Position numbers and translations under genes: made by a program | In this document: positions 20,001-35,000 of the stretch, one piece after another | How positions within the stretch are numbered: the stretch's first letter is position 1 | Layout of the letters: each line of letters opens with the position of its first letter | The notes under the pieces: generated by a model | What the model was told of the DNA's origin: nothing | The model's input: only the letters and a program-made list of their open reading frames with translations | The model's database searches: none | DNA from: Saccharina japonica | Taxonomy: Eukaryota; Sar; Phaeophyceae; Laminariales; Laminariaceae | Reading direction: 5' to 3' | NCBI GenBank assembly: GCA_008828725.1 | Contig: MEHQ01004280.1 | Span: forward strand, 267,041 to 331,040 | Length of the DNA stretch: 64,000 nucleotides

Positions 20001-23000
20001 TACTGTAGTAAGAATAATGGATTGAGAGGTCGTGTTCTACGGCGAGTGCAACACTAATTACTACCAGGTACCTAGGCTGGTGTCGCAATATGATTGTAAG
20101 GTTTGCTCACACATTGTTAGGTGTTCCTTGTTGGCGGGCCTATACTACAGTCTACTGTACTGTACTGTACTGTATAGTGATATATACGTGCGTTAGTTTC
20201 CAGATCAATATACCTATAATACCTCGTCCCAAGCTTAGTACCTGGATGCTTCCGTCTCTGGCGCCGGTGAAAAGGTACTTGTAACTGCCACCCACCCCTC
20301 CGCAGACCATGTGCTGTACCGGCTCTGTGCCGTGCTGGAAGGTTTCCTGTGAGGCGGGAGAGATTAACCGACGAACACAGGCGAACAGAGGGTATGTATG
20401 ATACCAGGAAGGCAAGTGCAACAGGGGGGTTAAGAGTCTCCTACTGCTGTAGATTGGCTAAGAAGGCTCGCGGCTTATTTAGCATAGACTATTCAATGTG
20501 TACCCGAGGATGCATTTCTTAGAGTGGCGTTCCTCACTGTGAGCATTAATTGAACAAATGCTTATCCATACGTAGCTGTAAACTATTGAAGTTGAGAAAG
20601 AAAACAAACTCAGCCTGAATTTATTACCTGCCAAAGCCTCAACACATGTCCTGTACTGTATACTGGTATCATACCTATTAGGGGGGGGCATAGTAAATAT
20701 CATATAATAGGACCAAATATAGTTAGTAAAAATAGAGCATAATAGAATACAGGTTTTTGGGTGTACCGCAGGTGCTATTTACTAGTATTTACTATGGTCA
20801 TCCGTCATAGCGATTCAGGGAAACACAAATACGCCCAAAAATACACCGGGCGGTAGAAGCGACGACAACCCGGTTTGTCGAGAAGGCCACTAGGCTCTAA
20901 CTGGGAGGGTAAAAAGGTAAAACCTCCCACCGATTGAGCTGGAACGCGAAAGGAATTATTCACAACAGCAGAAGAATGAGCGTTGCTTGCCACACGACAC
21001 CCGGCAAGTTTGTACTACTGTAGGATATTGTCGGCTATCATGTCGGCTGCTATCATACGTACGTATCGCTTTCCATTTCTTGCCGACGAACGGCTGAAAA
21101 AACTACAATAAAACACCAACGGTATGATAATACGATACAAAGCTACGCATAAAAACAACGATACAAACACGCGTATAGGCTTCCAATTGTAATTTAGATG
21201 CATTATTTTTGCAGCACAGGTACACACATATTTACCATATACCTGCTCGCAGAACCAGTGAGGTTCGTCCTGCAGGTGACACCGGTGCTTCTCGGGCCGT
21301 TGGCACACTCTTCCGAGGGCATAGACAACGATGCGACCGTTGCTGCTCCCAGCGTAGAGATGAAAGTCCGATTTGGCCACCGACTGCAACTGTACAAGAG
21401 CAGTAGAAATTCGATGCGAGTCGAGGAGGGGAAAAAAAGGCCGAAGTATTCTCGCGATAAACAATCAACTCACGAGCCTTAGCGGGGAGGAGGGAGAAGC
21501 GCCTACTTTGTTACCACTGGGAAGGAGAGAGAAAGGAAGGGCGAAGACAACAGGGGTGTAAATAGCACTTTTGGGCCCAAAAATCTCTGACTAGTGGGCA
21601 TTCTCAACTGAAAAACTACCCAATAAGGCACACGCCTTAGAAGGCGTGGTATAACAGGGGTAGCACTTGTTGGCAACTTAATATAACTACTGTAATGGGC
21701 CTTCTCAACCGAGAAACTACCCAATAAGGCATGTCTTATGAGGCACACGCCTTATGAGGCACACGCCTTATCGTTTATTTCAGTATTGTTTTTCATCTAG
21801 ACCCTTGGGTTGAAGTTGAGCGTACAACTCTTCTTGAAGCCTTTTTTGGGTGATATAATATACCTGGTAGATATAATATAAAAATATATTATAAAATGCA
21901 CCCCGGTTCTTCCCAAAACTTTCCCGTCGGTCAGGGGCAGGGTTAATGCTAGGGTTGGGGTTGGTGCTACAGCGGTGTTTGAAGTCAAGTTATCACTTTG
22001 GCCTGGAACATAATCTGACTTTAATAGTATATTGCACTTGTACTCAGTTCCCAAAACATGGAGTTAATGAACTTTTCGGGGGGGTTGGGCGGGGGTCGTG
22101 TTTGTGTCGAGAGCAAGCCTTTTGCTCACCGTTCCGCAGTTCGAAACCTCGGGTTTCACTGTATGCAGGCATTCCTTCGTCGCCAGGTCCCAAACCTGTA
22201 TTACACGCCGGGAGGGACAAGGTCTGACATGTCAACATGAGGGTTGTGCGTGCGCCTAATATCAACATATATAGCAAAACAGATCACGGTAAGGGTTCGG
22301 ATTTCAAGTTAAATGCCGTCTGCAATCGACCTATTCATGTATGTGGGGGAAGTACTAGAGGCTTGTATATGGTTGATGTTTCTTACTGTTGTTCATAGTC
22401 GTATTTCCTGGCGTACTTATCGCGGGTGCACTTCAGTAGTAATAACATAACCTAAAACATTCTGACGTGGACATGGATGGCTTGAACAAACACCACACCA
22501 TCAACGCATTCGGAGGCCCAAAACGTTTTTTTTTTTGTTTCTCCCTTTCAATTCCGAATACTTTGTCCCCAAGGAAAAAAGTGCGAGTATATAGCTGCAG
22601 CTGTCACTAAGAAACATCAAGTATATCCACTTCAGAACTTTCGCTGAATGTCTTAGGACGCGCTGTGTACGCATCTCACTACTGTGCAAGTATTTGGCGT
22701 AGTAACCGGGGCATTCAATGTCTCCCTAACCCTTCTTACTACTACTGCACTTCACCTTTATTGCATGTGTTTTGTCGCAAAATATACGACGGGCCCGCCT
22801 CATGAATCAGGGATACGCCAATCGTTTGTTCGCGGTGATCGCGCACCGGACAAAAAGAGCATGATTGTCAGGCCTGATTTTGTTTGCCACAGTCAGGTGT
22901 GTCACGACCAACGGGAGCCTCTAGAACAAGTCCTTCGAAGAACACACATACATACACGCTACAGATCTACACGTCCCATATATTACCATGTCTGTGTGGG

Positions 23001-26000
23001 TCACCTTACGTGCGAGTAAGTTGGAGCTTATCAAACGCATGCGCGTTCATTTTATGGCCCCTACAGCGCTCTACAACACTACAAGTAGTAGTGCATCATA
23101 ACGCTAAGGGGATTAGCGTTCTGTGCTCCGAGTCTACCTGGACGACCTTGGGCGCGTGTCCGACCCCCATCTAATGCGAAAGATATAGCACGAGGGGCGA
23201 CAGGGATCATTACTCACGATTGGACCCTAAAACCATATTTCCCTCTGTTTTTCACTACTGTAACGATGTCACCATATTTGGTTCTGATTGCATAAAAATG
23301 CAAGGCAAGTACCGTAGTGGGGAGGGGGGAGAAGAGCCTACCTAGTGACCCTGGATCTGAGTTACGACTAAAGAGGGAGAGAGAAAAAAAAAAGGCGAAG
23401 ATAATACATGGGATGGACAAAAAACAAATGCTATCAGTACTCTCTTCTCCAGTAATAACATGCCGGCATATATATCGAAGAAGGAAGACTGCAGAGCAAT
23501 GCCTTTCAGGGTGGGCGGCCTATTTTCTGAGCTCCTCGCATGAGGAGCATACACGTCTCCCCCGAAACAATCCTTCCAAAAAGTTTGTTTGCGCAGCCCG
23601 ACCAGCATCTCTAAGCGCTACGTATTACGGAGGGCCATAGTAAGTAGGACCAAATTGAATTCGTAAAAAAAGGCAAACATATAGGGTTTAGTGTGTATAC
23701 CGTAGGTCCTATTTACTAGTATTTACTATGGCCCCCCAGGTATACTTCTGTCAGCAGTAAACATGCCATACTACTGAAACCGGCAGATATGCACTCGAGG
23801 AGTTCAACCGATCCCGGTGACACAAAAACTTGTATCAGAAGGCAAAAACTAACTGCAAACCCTTTTACGGTATACCTACCGAGGGATCAATGAATAGGGC
23901 ACGCTTGAGGCATGCCATGATGCAGTACAGCTCTCGCTCGCTCTGTCGCTCTCACTTTGAGGTACCTGTCGTCGGATACGGAGTACATATAGCAGGAGTG
24001 CGCCGGAGCCCCGTGAGCTTTGCAGTACCCGACGGATGGCGCTGTAAACGCCTGCCAAGACCCGCAAGAACGATTTCCAAGTTAGGTAAGCAACAACATA
24101 ACAACACCACACTACTAGTATTGCCCACCATGGGCAGATGGTCGATTCCCACTTCATTATCTAGATAGTTGTATGATCTGTATGATCTGTATGATCTGTA
24201 TTAGCTGTATTAGCTTTATGGTCTGTATGATTTAGCTCACGTCGCCGAGTGGAAGCCGGATAATCTGCGCATGATCTAGTGTGGCACATGTTTCCCGAGT
24301 TGGAGTTGTGTTGTATAGATCCTGCACAACATATCATGACGGCAGGTTGCGCAAGATCTACAGTAAACGATCTATCTGATATATCTGTAGGTGATATGTC
24401 CAACGCGTAAAGGGTTGTGTTTGCCCTCCGACAAGGCGCAGCATACACGAGCTTCTCAACGTCGATCACTCGAAATCATTCCCAGGTACGTGGATAAAAA
24501 GCAAAATATGACAAACAAACAAAAAGGAAACGTATCTATGCACCAAGTCTAGCACCGTCTGGCAGTGTTAACAGATACCGTGTTCGCTCTACTACAATAT
24601 ACTAGGATTTGACTCACACACCAGAAAACTCATTAAAAAAGTATCATTTCACGATTCAGGGACGTATTCCAGGGAAGATACATATATGTACCCCCGATCT
24701 GTCTCAAATGATCTGTACGATTTAAATGATGTTTTCATGATGGCATCTGCACCATGAGACGGCTCTTACGCACATGCTCGACGACTAGGATCTTAATGGT
24801 ATTGATACGGCCCTTAGAAAGTATCTCATAACGGAAACATTTTTACCGGTAGGATCTACAAGATCGTAGCCCGCCTGGTGTGTCGATTGTTTTCAGCCGA
24901 TGGCGGACCCCTACGATAGCTTCTAAACACGCCGTGTGGGTCAAAGCCCCCTACGTACAAAAAAATCGCGTTTCAGGTTTGGCCCAGCTTCGACTACATT
25001 GTCAATATAGTATATCTATACTGATATCATATAGTCCACACCAAGTATTTTATCTATTACATTATCATTCCGACAACATTTGACTTGGAGAATGTGGTCA
25101 ACATATGTCCACAAACAAATAGTTATTCGGCCTTAATCTCTCAATCTTCATCGTTTTTTCACGCGACTGGTGTTAGGGTTACGGTTTGAGTTAAAGGCGC
25201 AGGGGTGGGGTGTAAACTCCACAATATGCCGCACGTCGAACAAGGCGTAGTAGGGGTTTAAACTCAAGAATATGCCCCACGTCGACCAGATATACCTGTC
25301 CTGTAAGCTTTTGGTATGCCCGTGCCACGCCATTTCACCTCTCTGAGACAATTACACCTGCCAAATCGACAGCTCTTATACCGCGACACCCGCTTTGGTT
25401 ACAAAACGTTTGTGGGTATTATTACAGGAAAGACCATAGTAAATACTAGTAATACTAGTAATACTAGTAAATAGGACCCACAGTAAAAACAAAAACCTAT
25501 ATGTTTAACATTTTTTACCAACAACAGATATATGGTCCTGTTTATTATGGTCCTCCGTACTAGTGGGGTTGCCGAGATATTGAGGGGCAATTCCTTGGTA
25601 GGAGGATACCGGCTGTCTTAGCCAAAACGTACCCCCTCTACGTACAGCACTTATATCGTGTTGTGGTACGCGTATGGCTGCTGACTCTCACCACATCTGT
25701 AACGTAGCCGTTGTGCTCCCACATCTGTGCCAGAAAACGGGTGTTCTTCACCTCGTGCGCCAACGACCACTCCCGAATAGATCCGTTGGACGAGCAGCAC
25801 ATGATGCTACACGTGCAGAGAGATAGATAGCAGAAGCGGAGAGGCGACAGGGAATTATGGCAACAAAAACATCGCTTTTCAGCTCGAACAGGGGATCAAG
25901 GCGCAAAAACACCAATATTTGTTGTTAGTGGAGGCAGGGGATCAGGAGGGAGGAGGGGCGTTCGGCGCGAACAGGACATTGAGAGCAAACGGAGTCTGTT

Positions 26001-29000
26001 TTCAGCAGGAGTAGGGTATCGAGGGAAAGAAAATCCGCTTTCAACGGCGATAGAGGATCAGGGCAAAACAAGTTCGTTTTGGGCGAGGACAGGGGGTCCA
26101 TGCTTCCCGTGGGTTGGGATGTTTTCAGTGGGGGCAGGGGATCGGCGGGAAACAAAATACGTTCTCAGCGGAGACGAAGGATCGACGCAAAACCAAATTC
26201 AGTTTCTATCGGGGGCACAGGATCAGGGAGATGTTTTCAGCGGGGATATGGGCTCGGGGGTGGGAGATCGGGGCTGTTTGCAAATGGAGACAGGGAATCA
26301 GGAACAAAAAAAAACGCCCGTTTTTCAGCTGGTACAGGGGATTGGAGGGCGTCATTTTCAGCAGGCGGGGCGGGGGGTCGGGGCTAACCAAGACTCCACT
26401 TTCAGGTTCTCGTGGTTGTTTTCACAACATCTCGTATAATACTCCCACGCTCTGCTACCTCGACCATAACCCGCCGATACAGGCAGGCTAAACGTGACGA
26501 GATGGACTTACTTGTGATGCTTGAATGCGTGATACATGCCACGTTACCAAAGCAAAACTCGGGGAAATAACACATATAGATTGGGCCGATTCCTTGCCAT
26601 GTTTTCGGCCAGTCAATTGTTCGCATACTCGAGATGTTAACCACGTGATGCTGCAATAAGCGCCGGTGTTAGCGCGTAGTAACTAACAACTAAGGCCGGT
26701 GTGTACTGCTTCTGCGGTGTCGCGTCCTGTACAGCAGTACAAGCCGCCTACTGCCTTCATTCTAGATCCGTATAATGCATGCATTTGCTCTGTTCCCTTT
26801 ACGATTCACCTTCAAGTGACTACCCAGGTTTTTCGGCCCAGGAAACCTGAAAAACAAAACGCATGCAGGCATGCATCAACCAGCAGCAGCACCACCACCT
26901 CCACCACCACCACCACCACCAACACCAACACCAACCACCAACACCCGCAACAACACGTGCCTGATTTCAAGGCCTTTGAGTTCGCGTGCGGCCCTACACA
27001 AGAGAGCGTACTATAGCGTATCGCAGTCTATTTTTGCTATTGCCCCCCCCCCAGCCTGGTTGGTGAAAACCCAACGCGCTCCGTCCCGGCATTGTAGGGA
27101 TGCGAGGGTCTATGGTCATATGACTACGGCCGTGCACAACATGAGTACACCCCCCCCGACGCACAATAACCTCCAGTGATTACGACCCCCCCCCCATAAA
27201 TATTTTATATATGTATAGGTTGGGTTGGCGTCGGTTGGCGACGACGCTGAAAAACATGCCTCTCACTGCGTGAGCTAGACAACCAGGGTACCGTTTTTGT
27301 TTCTTGTTTTTTTTGGCGGTTTCCCAAGGCTGGCGGTCGAGTAGATCATTTGTGCGGGGTGGAACCTCAACTCCGCACAAGGGGAATATCGTATCACGTA
27401 GTGTGTATATGGTAAGGCACCCAGAGGCAGATACATAGTAATACCCATTGCTGTCTCTGGAAGTGACCACACCAGAAATTAAATAATTCATGGAAGCTGT
27501 CGTCCATAGTGCAAGTCCGCCTCAGAGGCGGTTCTTAGCAGGATGCAGCTCACCCTCCATGCGACTCGCCCAATACCTCACGGCGTTCGCGCTTGGTGCA
27601 AGCAATGTCTGCCTGGTTGGTGAAAACCCAACGGCTCCGTCCCGGCATTGTAGGGATGCGAGGGTCTATGGTCATAGACTACGGCCTGCACGACATGAGT
27701 ACCCCCCCCCCCCCCCCGAACTTATTTCGGCTCGAAGGCGCCGACATTCAACACGTGTGTAGCCCCGAGCCGTATAGAAATTAATGTACAGCGCCCGCTG
27801 GCGAAAGAAACGTGTATCGGGCGACACGGGAGCACAAAAAACGACTCCGGGACCTTGACAGGGGATCCTCTAAAACCAACTAAAAACACAAAACAAGGGA
27901 CGTTTTATTTTTCAATCCGTACAGAAATCCCACCTCTCTGTTTTTTATTGTCATTTAACCTCGGGGGAGACAGGTGTCGATTTAGTTCATTTTTTGCAAT
28001 TACCTGGGTGAAAATAGGCAACAGATGAATAGACCTCTGCCGAAAACAGTGAACCGTTCACATGTCTTTTTTCATCCTATTTATTGTCTCCGCCCTTTTT
28101 TTTCTAGCTCTCCCTCCTAGCCTTCGCTCAGATCCCGGGTTGCATATCAGGCTCTTCTCCCCCCGCCCCACGACGGGGCATGCTTTGTACTTTTTATCGT
28201 GAGAAGCCTTCCCCCCCATTCTCCCCTCGTCAACTCGCGTCAAATTGGATGAAAAAGAAAAACCACAGCAACAAAACTTTCCCTTTTGTCCGTAAATATA
28301 AGGACCGTTTGAGGATAACCATATACTGGTGGATACTCGAACGGTGCTTGTGTTTCCAAATATTTTTTTCCGTACATTGTAACGACCGTTTGGGTATACG
28401 TATGAGTACACGAGTGATCCATGCTTTTTCCGGGCAGAAGTGGTACAGCTCAGCCGATGAGACGCGCGTGCCGAGTTGTAAATATTTGTATCATATCTGT
28501 CATTGACGGCGTATGGTACGCGTAACCGTACCGTACCGCATCATACCGTACCATACCGTGCCGCATATTACCCAATCGTACCGTAACATACCGTGCCACA
28601 TATTACCCTATTATACCTTACATTACCGTATCGTACCGTATCGTATCGTACCGTACCGTTCCATACCATATCACACCGTACCTGTTGTTGACGGGGCGTA
28701 TGGTAGTGAAAGGGGCAGTGTCGCGAACGGCTACCCCCGCTGTGAGCCAGGAAACTCCTTTTCGAGCCCTTCTGGACTGCTTTTCCGTCTTCGTCGAGTC
28801 GCCGCTCGACTGAGATCCACCGCCTGCACGTTGAGCATGTACCATGTATGATATATGAGGTGTGTCCGTATTCTTGTCATGTTCGCCACCAGCAAATGTG
28901 CAGCACACGCATAAGAACTTAGGGTCTTACGGTATTCAGTCATGAGCAGCTACGGCACAACGACACCCAGGAGGAAACAAAAGGAGGGAGGAAACCTGGG

Positions 29001-32000
29001 TAAGCAGCACTTAATTTTGATGAGGGTTTTTGCGTAACTATAGCATAGGAGCTCCATATTATTACTGAGTTAAAACTGACGTTACGGGATTACGTGTATG
29101 CAGGCTTAACCTATTACTGAACAAATATCAGGGCCTAAGTTGCTATAATATAGTACACCGGGTAGTTTGACGGCTGAGGAGTATACTATTAAGAATAGTC
29201 AGCCATACAAAGTTTGGCCAAACCTCGTTACAAGGCATGCCCTATAGCAGTATGCGTCGTAGGCAAGACTATATAACTGTTTTCCATGTCTACGACCGGC
29301 TTAAGAATATCAACCTGATCTACCCTTCCCGAGCCTGTAACTATCGTCATTGCGTATTTCCATTAGATAAGGCGCAGCAGGAACTGTCCTCTGACTCCGT
29401 TCAAGCGTCCAAAAGGAATACAGGTCCCGGCGGCGTTGCCGGCCTTGCTTTAAAGGAACACATTTGTCACGTTCGCTTGCAGCAAACATATCGACCCAAT
29501 ATGTTGACAGGGAAACGTGTGGATCGTGCTCCAACGGCCAGCATGGGGAGGGGGGGGGGGCGTGGCTGATTATGTGCGCGAGTTAAGTTGAACCGAACTT
29601 CGAGCAAGGTATAAAACGGCATATAACCCTACTGCAGTATGCCACATTCGCTTGCTTTATGCAGCGATATCGACCCAACACGCCGGAGGGGCGAAGTGTG
29701 GACTGTACTCCAACCCCCAGCAGATGGAGTGGGGGGTCGGTTGGCGCATTTTATGCATGCGATGGAACAGAACAGTCGACAGCAAAAATCAGCTCTTTGA
29801 GCATACCTTGGGAGGAGGTTGAACCATCATGGCGGTCTGCGAGCACCTTCGAAGCAGATATGTACATGTGTGGACGGCACGCAACACCGACATCAAAGTT
29901 TGAGGGGCATGATAAAGGGGCGAATGTTTGGCCGTGGAGGCAGAACCTGACAGGCATAGGGTGAGTACCTATTTTTGATTCTCAAAGCCTCCCAACTTGA
30001 AGAATATGTGTGTTTTTGCCGTTGTTGATGCTGCTGGTGCTGCTGCTGTTAGTGTTAGTGGTGGTGGTTGTGGTAGTGGTGGTGTTTGCTGTTGTTGATT
30101 TTTATGTCGTTGTGTTCCTTGTTGTCATCGGTGCTGTGTTGCTGCTGCTGCTGTTGGTGGTGGTGGTGTGGTTGGTGTCGTTATTTAAGGTGGTGATGGT
30201 GGTGATGGCGGTGATAGTGATGGTGTCGTTCTCGCATCAACTCACAGCCATAGCCCATAGCCCATAGCCTATAGCCCATAGCCTATAGCCCATATACATA
30301 TGCCCCACCCAGACACTGACTGGCCTCGAAAGCATCATACACGCCCTTTTCGTACTGCACTTAAAAGCCTTATCCATTTGTTTCTGAACTTCGAAACGGC
30401 GCCCGAAAAGCCGTATAGGCGCGAAGAGGCGACGAAGGGCGCCCTAGATGCGACTAACGACGCTCTAGAGGCGCTGAAAGGCGCCTAAATGGCCGGAACG
30501 CGCCCACAACGCTCGCCCAAAGCCGCCCAAATAGTGCACCCAAAGCTGCCCAAATACAGCACGCCGAACGCCGCCCAAAAGGTGCGCCCAAAGGAGACCA
30601 AACACGCCCCTAAAGGCGCCCGAAAGGCGCCCTGGCCGCTGGAGCGCGCGCATTGACACTTTCTTGGAGTGGGGGGTTGTTTCTAGTGAACGCCTAACGA
30701 AACCAGTAATATAGCTACGGCAGTATTGTGCGACAAAGTACCACGAAAATTGATTTCAATATGCGATGCATGCGATGCACATGCGATACATGCTACAATA
30801 GTCGTCAGGGGTGCGCCTGAGCCTTCCAAGGCCCCTCACTTGAGGAGCTCTACACTATTTCTAAGTCATTTAGTAAGTCAATATTAATAGTAAGTCGCCC
30901 AAGCCATTACCGTAACTACCAAGCTCTTAGTCTCCCAAGCTCTTCAACTCCCAATTTCTTAACTCCCGAGTTCTTAACTACCAATGTAAAATACACCCCA
31001 TTTACCAATTTCTTAAGTACCACTTTCTTAGGTACGAAATGATTAGCTACCAACTTCTTAGCTCTCATTTTCTGAATTACATATAATACTGTAGGGTTCC
31101 ATTGTGAAGGTGCCGTACCTCCGTCTCCGAGCGCCTCCACGCCGTGACCGACCTCTGGCCCGACGTGAACAACTGCCCGCTGCTTCCTGTGGGGGGTTGG
31201 TGGAAGAACAGTCCGTCGATCTGCTATCAAACGCACGACGCCAAAAACGGTAGCGCGAGAAAGCAATATTATCGGTGTGTTTGTTAGCTTCCTATTGGTG
31301 GTCTGCATAATAAGCAGACATGCCGTACGCAGCTGAAAAGGTCAATATCGTGTGTAGTCTATATTGTATGCTTGTTGAATGAACTTGAGTTGGCTGGTCG
31401 ACTGCATTCAGTGCTCGTTAGCTTCCTTTCGGGGGTTGGTATAAACAGAGCAAGACGTCTACCTACAATCGATCGCGCGAACCTAAACCGCGGCGTAAGG
31501 GCCATTCCTATCGGGCAGCGTTTTTCCAAAAATTCCACTTTTTTTAAATAGGGAAAACATGAAACATTTCCATCTTTTGGGAATTCTTGAGGGGGTGAAG
31601 TGTTTGGAAGGCTTCGCATTCTAACATTTGGGGGGGGACAAATAAAAAAATGGAAATACAGAAAATCGCGCGAAACAGTAATGAAAAATTTGGAAATTCG
31701 TGGCTTCGATAAGAATGGTCCTAAGAAGCCAGTGTTTTCGGCAGATTCTCGCTTCGTTGCTAATTGTGGAACTACCGGTCTACCTCTCCATCAATATTGC
31801 GGCGGCGCAGATTGGCAGATCAGCTGTTAACCTCCGGTGTTAGTGGCTTTTACTAGAGTAACTTATCTATGTATCTGCAAGCACACATGCACACGCAATC
31901 AACCGATGGCGTAGAAAAAAACTGCGTCTTTGGTAGATACGGGGCGTCTCCGGGGCCCGTCCACCAGCGTTCTCGACAGACGACAGTCCAGGCATTAATA

Positions 32001-35000
32001 GTCATTAATAATCAGTCACAACCATTGTTTGGCGGAAAAACGCAAACCCCTACGTGTCATGTCCCGTTGAGTGGTGGGTCTGCTGTCGGCCTCGCTTTTA
32101 GGGTGTATCGACAGCAGTTACTGTTTAGTTGTAGAAACTGCATGAGAGGCTCGCAGAAACAACGCGTGAGACGTCAAGCACGCTTCACAGGCACTAAGGG
32201 ATCGCTTACTCTCCTGGCGAACGTACACTAGATTAATCCTAGGCTGCCCGCGAAGATCTGTTCAAGGCCATCTAAACAATTACGCAAGATTCACCCAACG
32301 GTAAAAACTCCGAAACGCAACCGTAACTGTCGGTTTCACGAGAACTCAGAATGGAGCTTCAGTAGACTATAGGTGCCTACGGAATAGGTTTTCTTTTTTG
32401 ATTGCCTTGGTTTTTTCTTCTTCTCATTGAATTTTTTCATGAGTGATCGGCGTTGAAGCTACTGCTGGACATTGTTGTAGGAGGGCAAACACAACAATAA
32501 ACATGAACCCAAATTTGTAACCATTGGTGAGGACTACGAAACGCAACAATCAACCGTCGGTTTCACTAATAATTCTGGTACTGGCCTTGTCTTGGCAGGC
32601 GTCCACCGACGACTCGATTTCCATGAAATGCAGTCCGATGTATGCGGGGTGCGCCCACGCTCCCTCTTCCTCCTTATCATAGCACTCCCGATGCCTGAAC
32701 GTAAAGGTAACCGTAAACGTAACCGAACCACATCACCAGGAAATGGCGTCGTATCGTTGGGGAACATCAATAATTTTTCATTTACCGGTACAGTACAAGC
32801 CACCTAGTAAGAAACAGGCTAATAAGAAAGCTAGGCTGGTATTTAGAGGGAAATGAAAAATTCGAGAGTCGCTACCTTGGCTTTATCACCCTCTCTCCTC
32901 TCAAATAAGAAATCTAGCCTGGGCCAGTGTTCCTGTTTCTTACTACTAATAGGTGTCCTGTACTGTACACGCACAGAATAAAGTGGTAGAGTTCTGCCAA
33001 CCAATAGCGTCGATGTTGTTCACGGCTTGGCCCTGCTTCGGCAATAAAAGGTTGATATAATACTTCGGACTAACCCCCCAGTGCATCCTAGAACATTCCG
33101 AGAATTTTCCGAGGCTATCGTGGTTAGGGCCAGTAGTGTTTCTGACTTGGCCCAGCTGCAAAAAACAAAGTCCACACCAACTCCTCATTACATCCTAGAA
33201 ACTTCCGAGAAAATTATCAGGCGGTCGGGGTTAGCGTTAGAGTTAGAGGATCTAACTCAGCATAATGTTTACTATTTCTTGTCGAAGCTAGACCAACCAT
33301 TGTACGGCTCTCCCTCCCTACTTCCCGTGAAATAACGACATGCCGATACCATAGGACTTGCGACAAGCATTATGAGGCACCGGTCGCCCCGGTAGAGTAG
33401 TGGTCAGCTTCAAAGACTACTATCATTGGTACCCAAGATCGAATCCTACCGTGGTGAGAGATTTTGTCTTTATTTGAAAAAAAAAAGGAACCAATTGTTG
33501 AGAGCGCCTTCGTGGCGTGGGTAGGCGGAATCCGACGCAAGTCGACGAGGGACGAAAGTGCTGAAATCTTCTCGCAATAAAAATGCAAGGCAAGAACCGT
33601 AGTGGGGGAGGAGGGAGAAGAGCCTACTTTGTGACCCCGGATCTGAGTTATGACTAGGAAGGAGAGAGAAAGGAAGCGCGAAGATAATAAATGGGATGGA
33701 AAAAAAAAGAAAACAAAAACGACGTTGAGGAACTCCGTGTGCGCCGCCGCGCACGACTACTCTACACGTTGTACGTGTCGACGTGTGCTGCTGCTGCTGG
33801 CTGACATTCCCGACATTCCCCACTGACAAGAGTGGCATTGCCAAGACTACGATAGGCGGGTCAGCTTTAGGTCAGTTTTTTTCAGCCGCTCAGAGCCACT
33901 AAGTTTATAAAAATATTACAACTACGTCAGCTTTGGGTTCGACCGATTGGATGGTTGATACTCAACTTTGCATTGCAGTCTTAAGCTTTATGTCTTTTTG
34001 GTTTTGTTGCTTTTCGTGATATAATTTACAGCCATAGAATTGTTCGTTACGCTGCGCCAACCAAAACGTTTCCAAGTCCAACTTTGTGAAGTACAGAGCC
34101 ACTCGCCCGGGAGACTCAAACGCGCTAGTCAAACATTTGGGGGTAGTGCTAGAATACCCCCCCCCCCCCCCCCCTTACGGTAGCGCCAGCCTGTACTGCC
34201 GTGCCAAGCCCCGTGCTATTACTTGATAAGGGATTGCGTATCGGGTTGCGAGTGCAACTTTTCTAAAAGGCAGTTTTTGGGTTAGGGGTAGAAAGCTCCT
34301 CGTGTTTGAAACCTGAGAAATGTCATGCGAAGCGCAGGTATTTCTGCCCCCCTACAAAGTGCCATTTTCCGCCAGTTCATCCAGTTCATCCAGTAGTTAA
34401 TCAATTAGTTAATCCAGCAGTTAATCCAGTTGCTCACCACTCTGTGGAGACTCGAGCACAGTTTGCCACCGTCCTGGAGTCGACGTACTCCAGAAATAGC
34501 CGAAGAGCGTCTGATCAGACACGGGCGAAAAAATAGACAGGGTCACCGGAGCACATCAAAGAAATCGCAGGCAAAACAGCGTTACTTGAATACTATTACA
34601 GTTACAGTGGACGATTCTTGGCGTTCCTGCTCTTCCTGCTTGTTTGGCGTTGCCTTTCAGTCGTCACTTGTCTTCCTGTTCTTCTTGAGTGTAACCAGTG
34701 CCAAAAGAAGAGAAAGGTACACCGAGCCAGCCAATTGTCTCGACCTGGAAAAACAGAACAGAAAAACTTCAGTCGCTTTTCTCAACCACAGTATCAGCAA
34801 AAAGAGACCCAGTCGTCTGTCTCTCTATCAGAAAACCACAAAAAAAACTAGGGGATTGTCCCAACAGGAATATCAGCGAGACGAGTGTTCCAGTGGCATG
34901 CCCGCGACACACAAATTTGTTCCTACGTGGTGGAGGTGGCATAGACTCCAGCGGGCGGCGGTTCTCGAAGTCAAGGTCGTCTCCGACAGGGGGTTCAGTC

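Larger units (their letters stand above)
25807..28734. other. intron region between WD40 exons 8 and 9
   Basis: Phase requires a missed exon here (phase 1 in, 2 out). Apart from the minisatellite and two family C copies, I found open segments with plausible splice sites near 26510-26645 and 27340-27450, but neither fits the phase. Confidence 0.5.

Noticed and set aside
23137-23172. Possible small WD40 exon (ATGGGGGTCGGACACGCG)
   Set aside because: Not needed once exon 10 is extended to AAA/GTGAGA and exon 11 (VWDLATKE) is recognised; its phase does not fit.
26510-26645. Minus-strand open stretch between TTGCAG and GTAAGT
   Set aside because: In the phase required after exon 8 it hits a stop within a few codons; AT-rich, no WD character.
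27340-27450. Minus-strand stretch SNGYYYVSASGCLTIYTLRD resembling a WD blade
   Set aside because: Would fit the missing exon thematically, but no donor gives the required phase 2 and it lies between two family C repeats.
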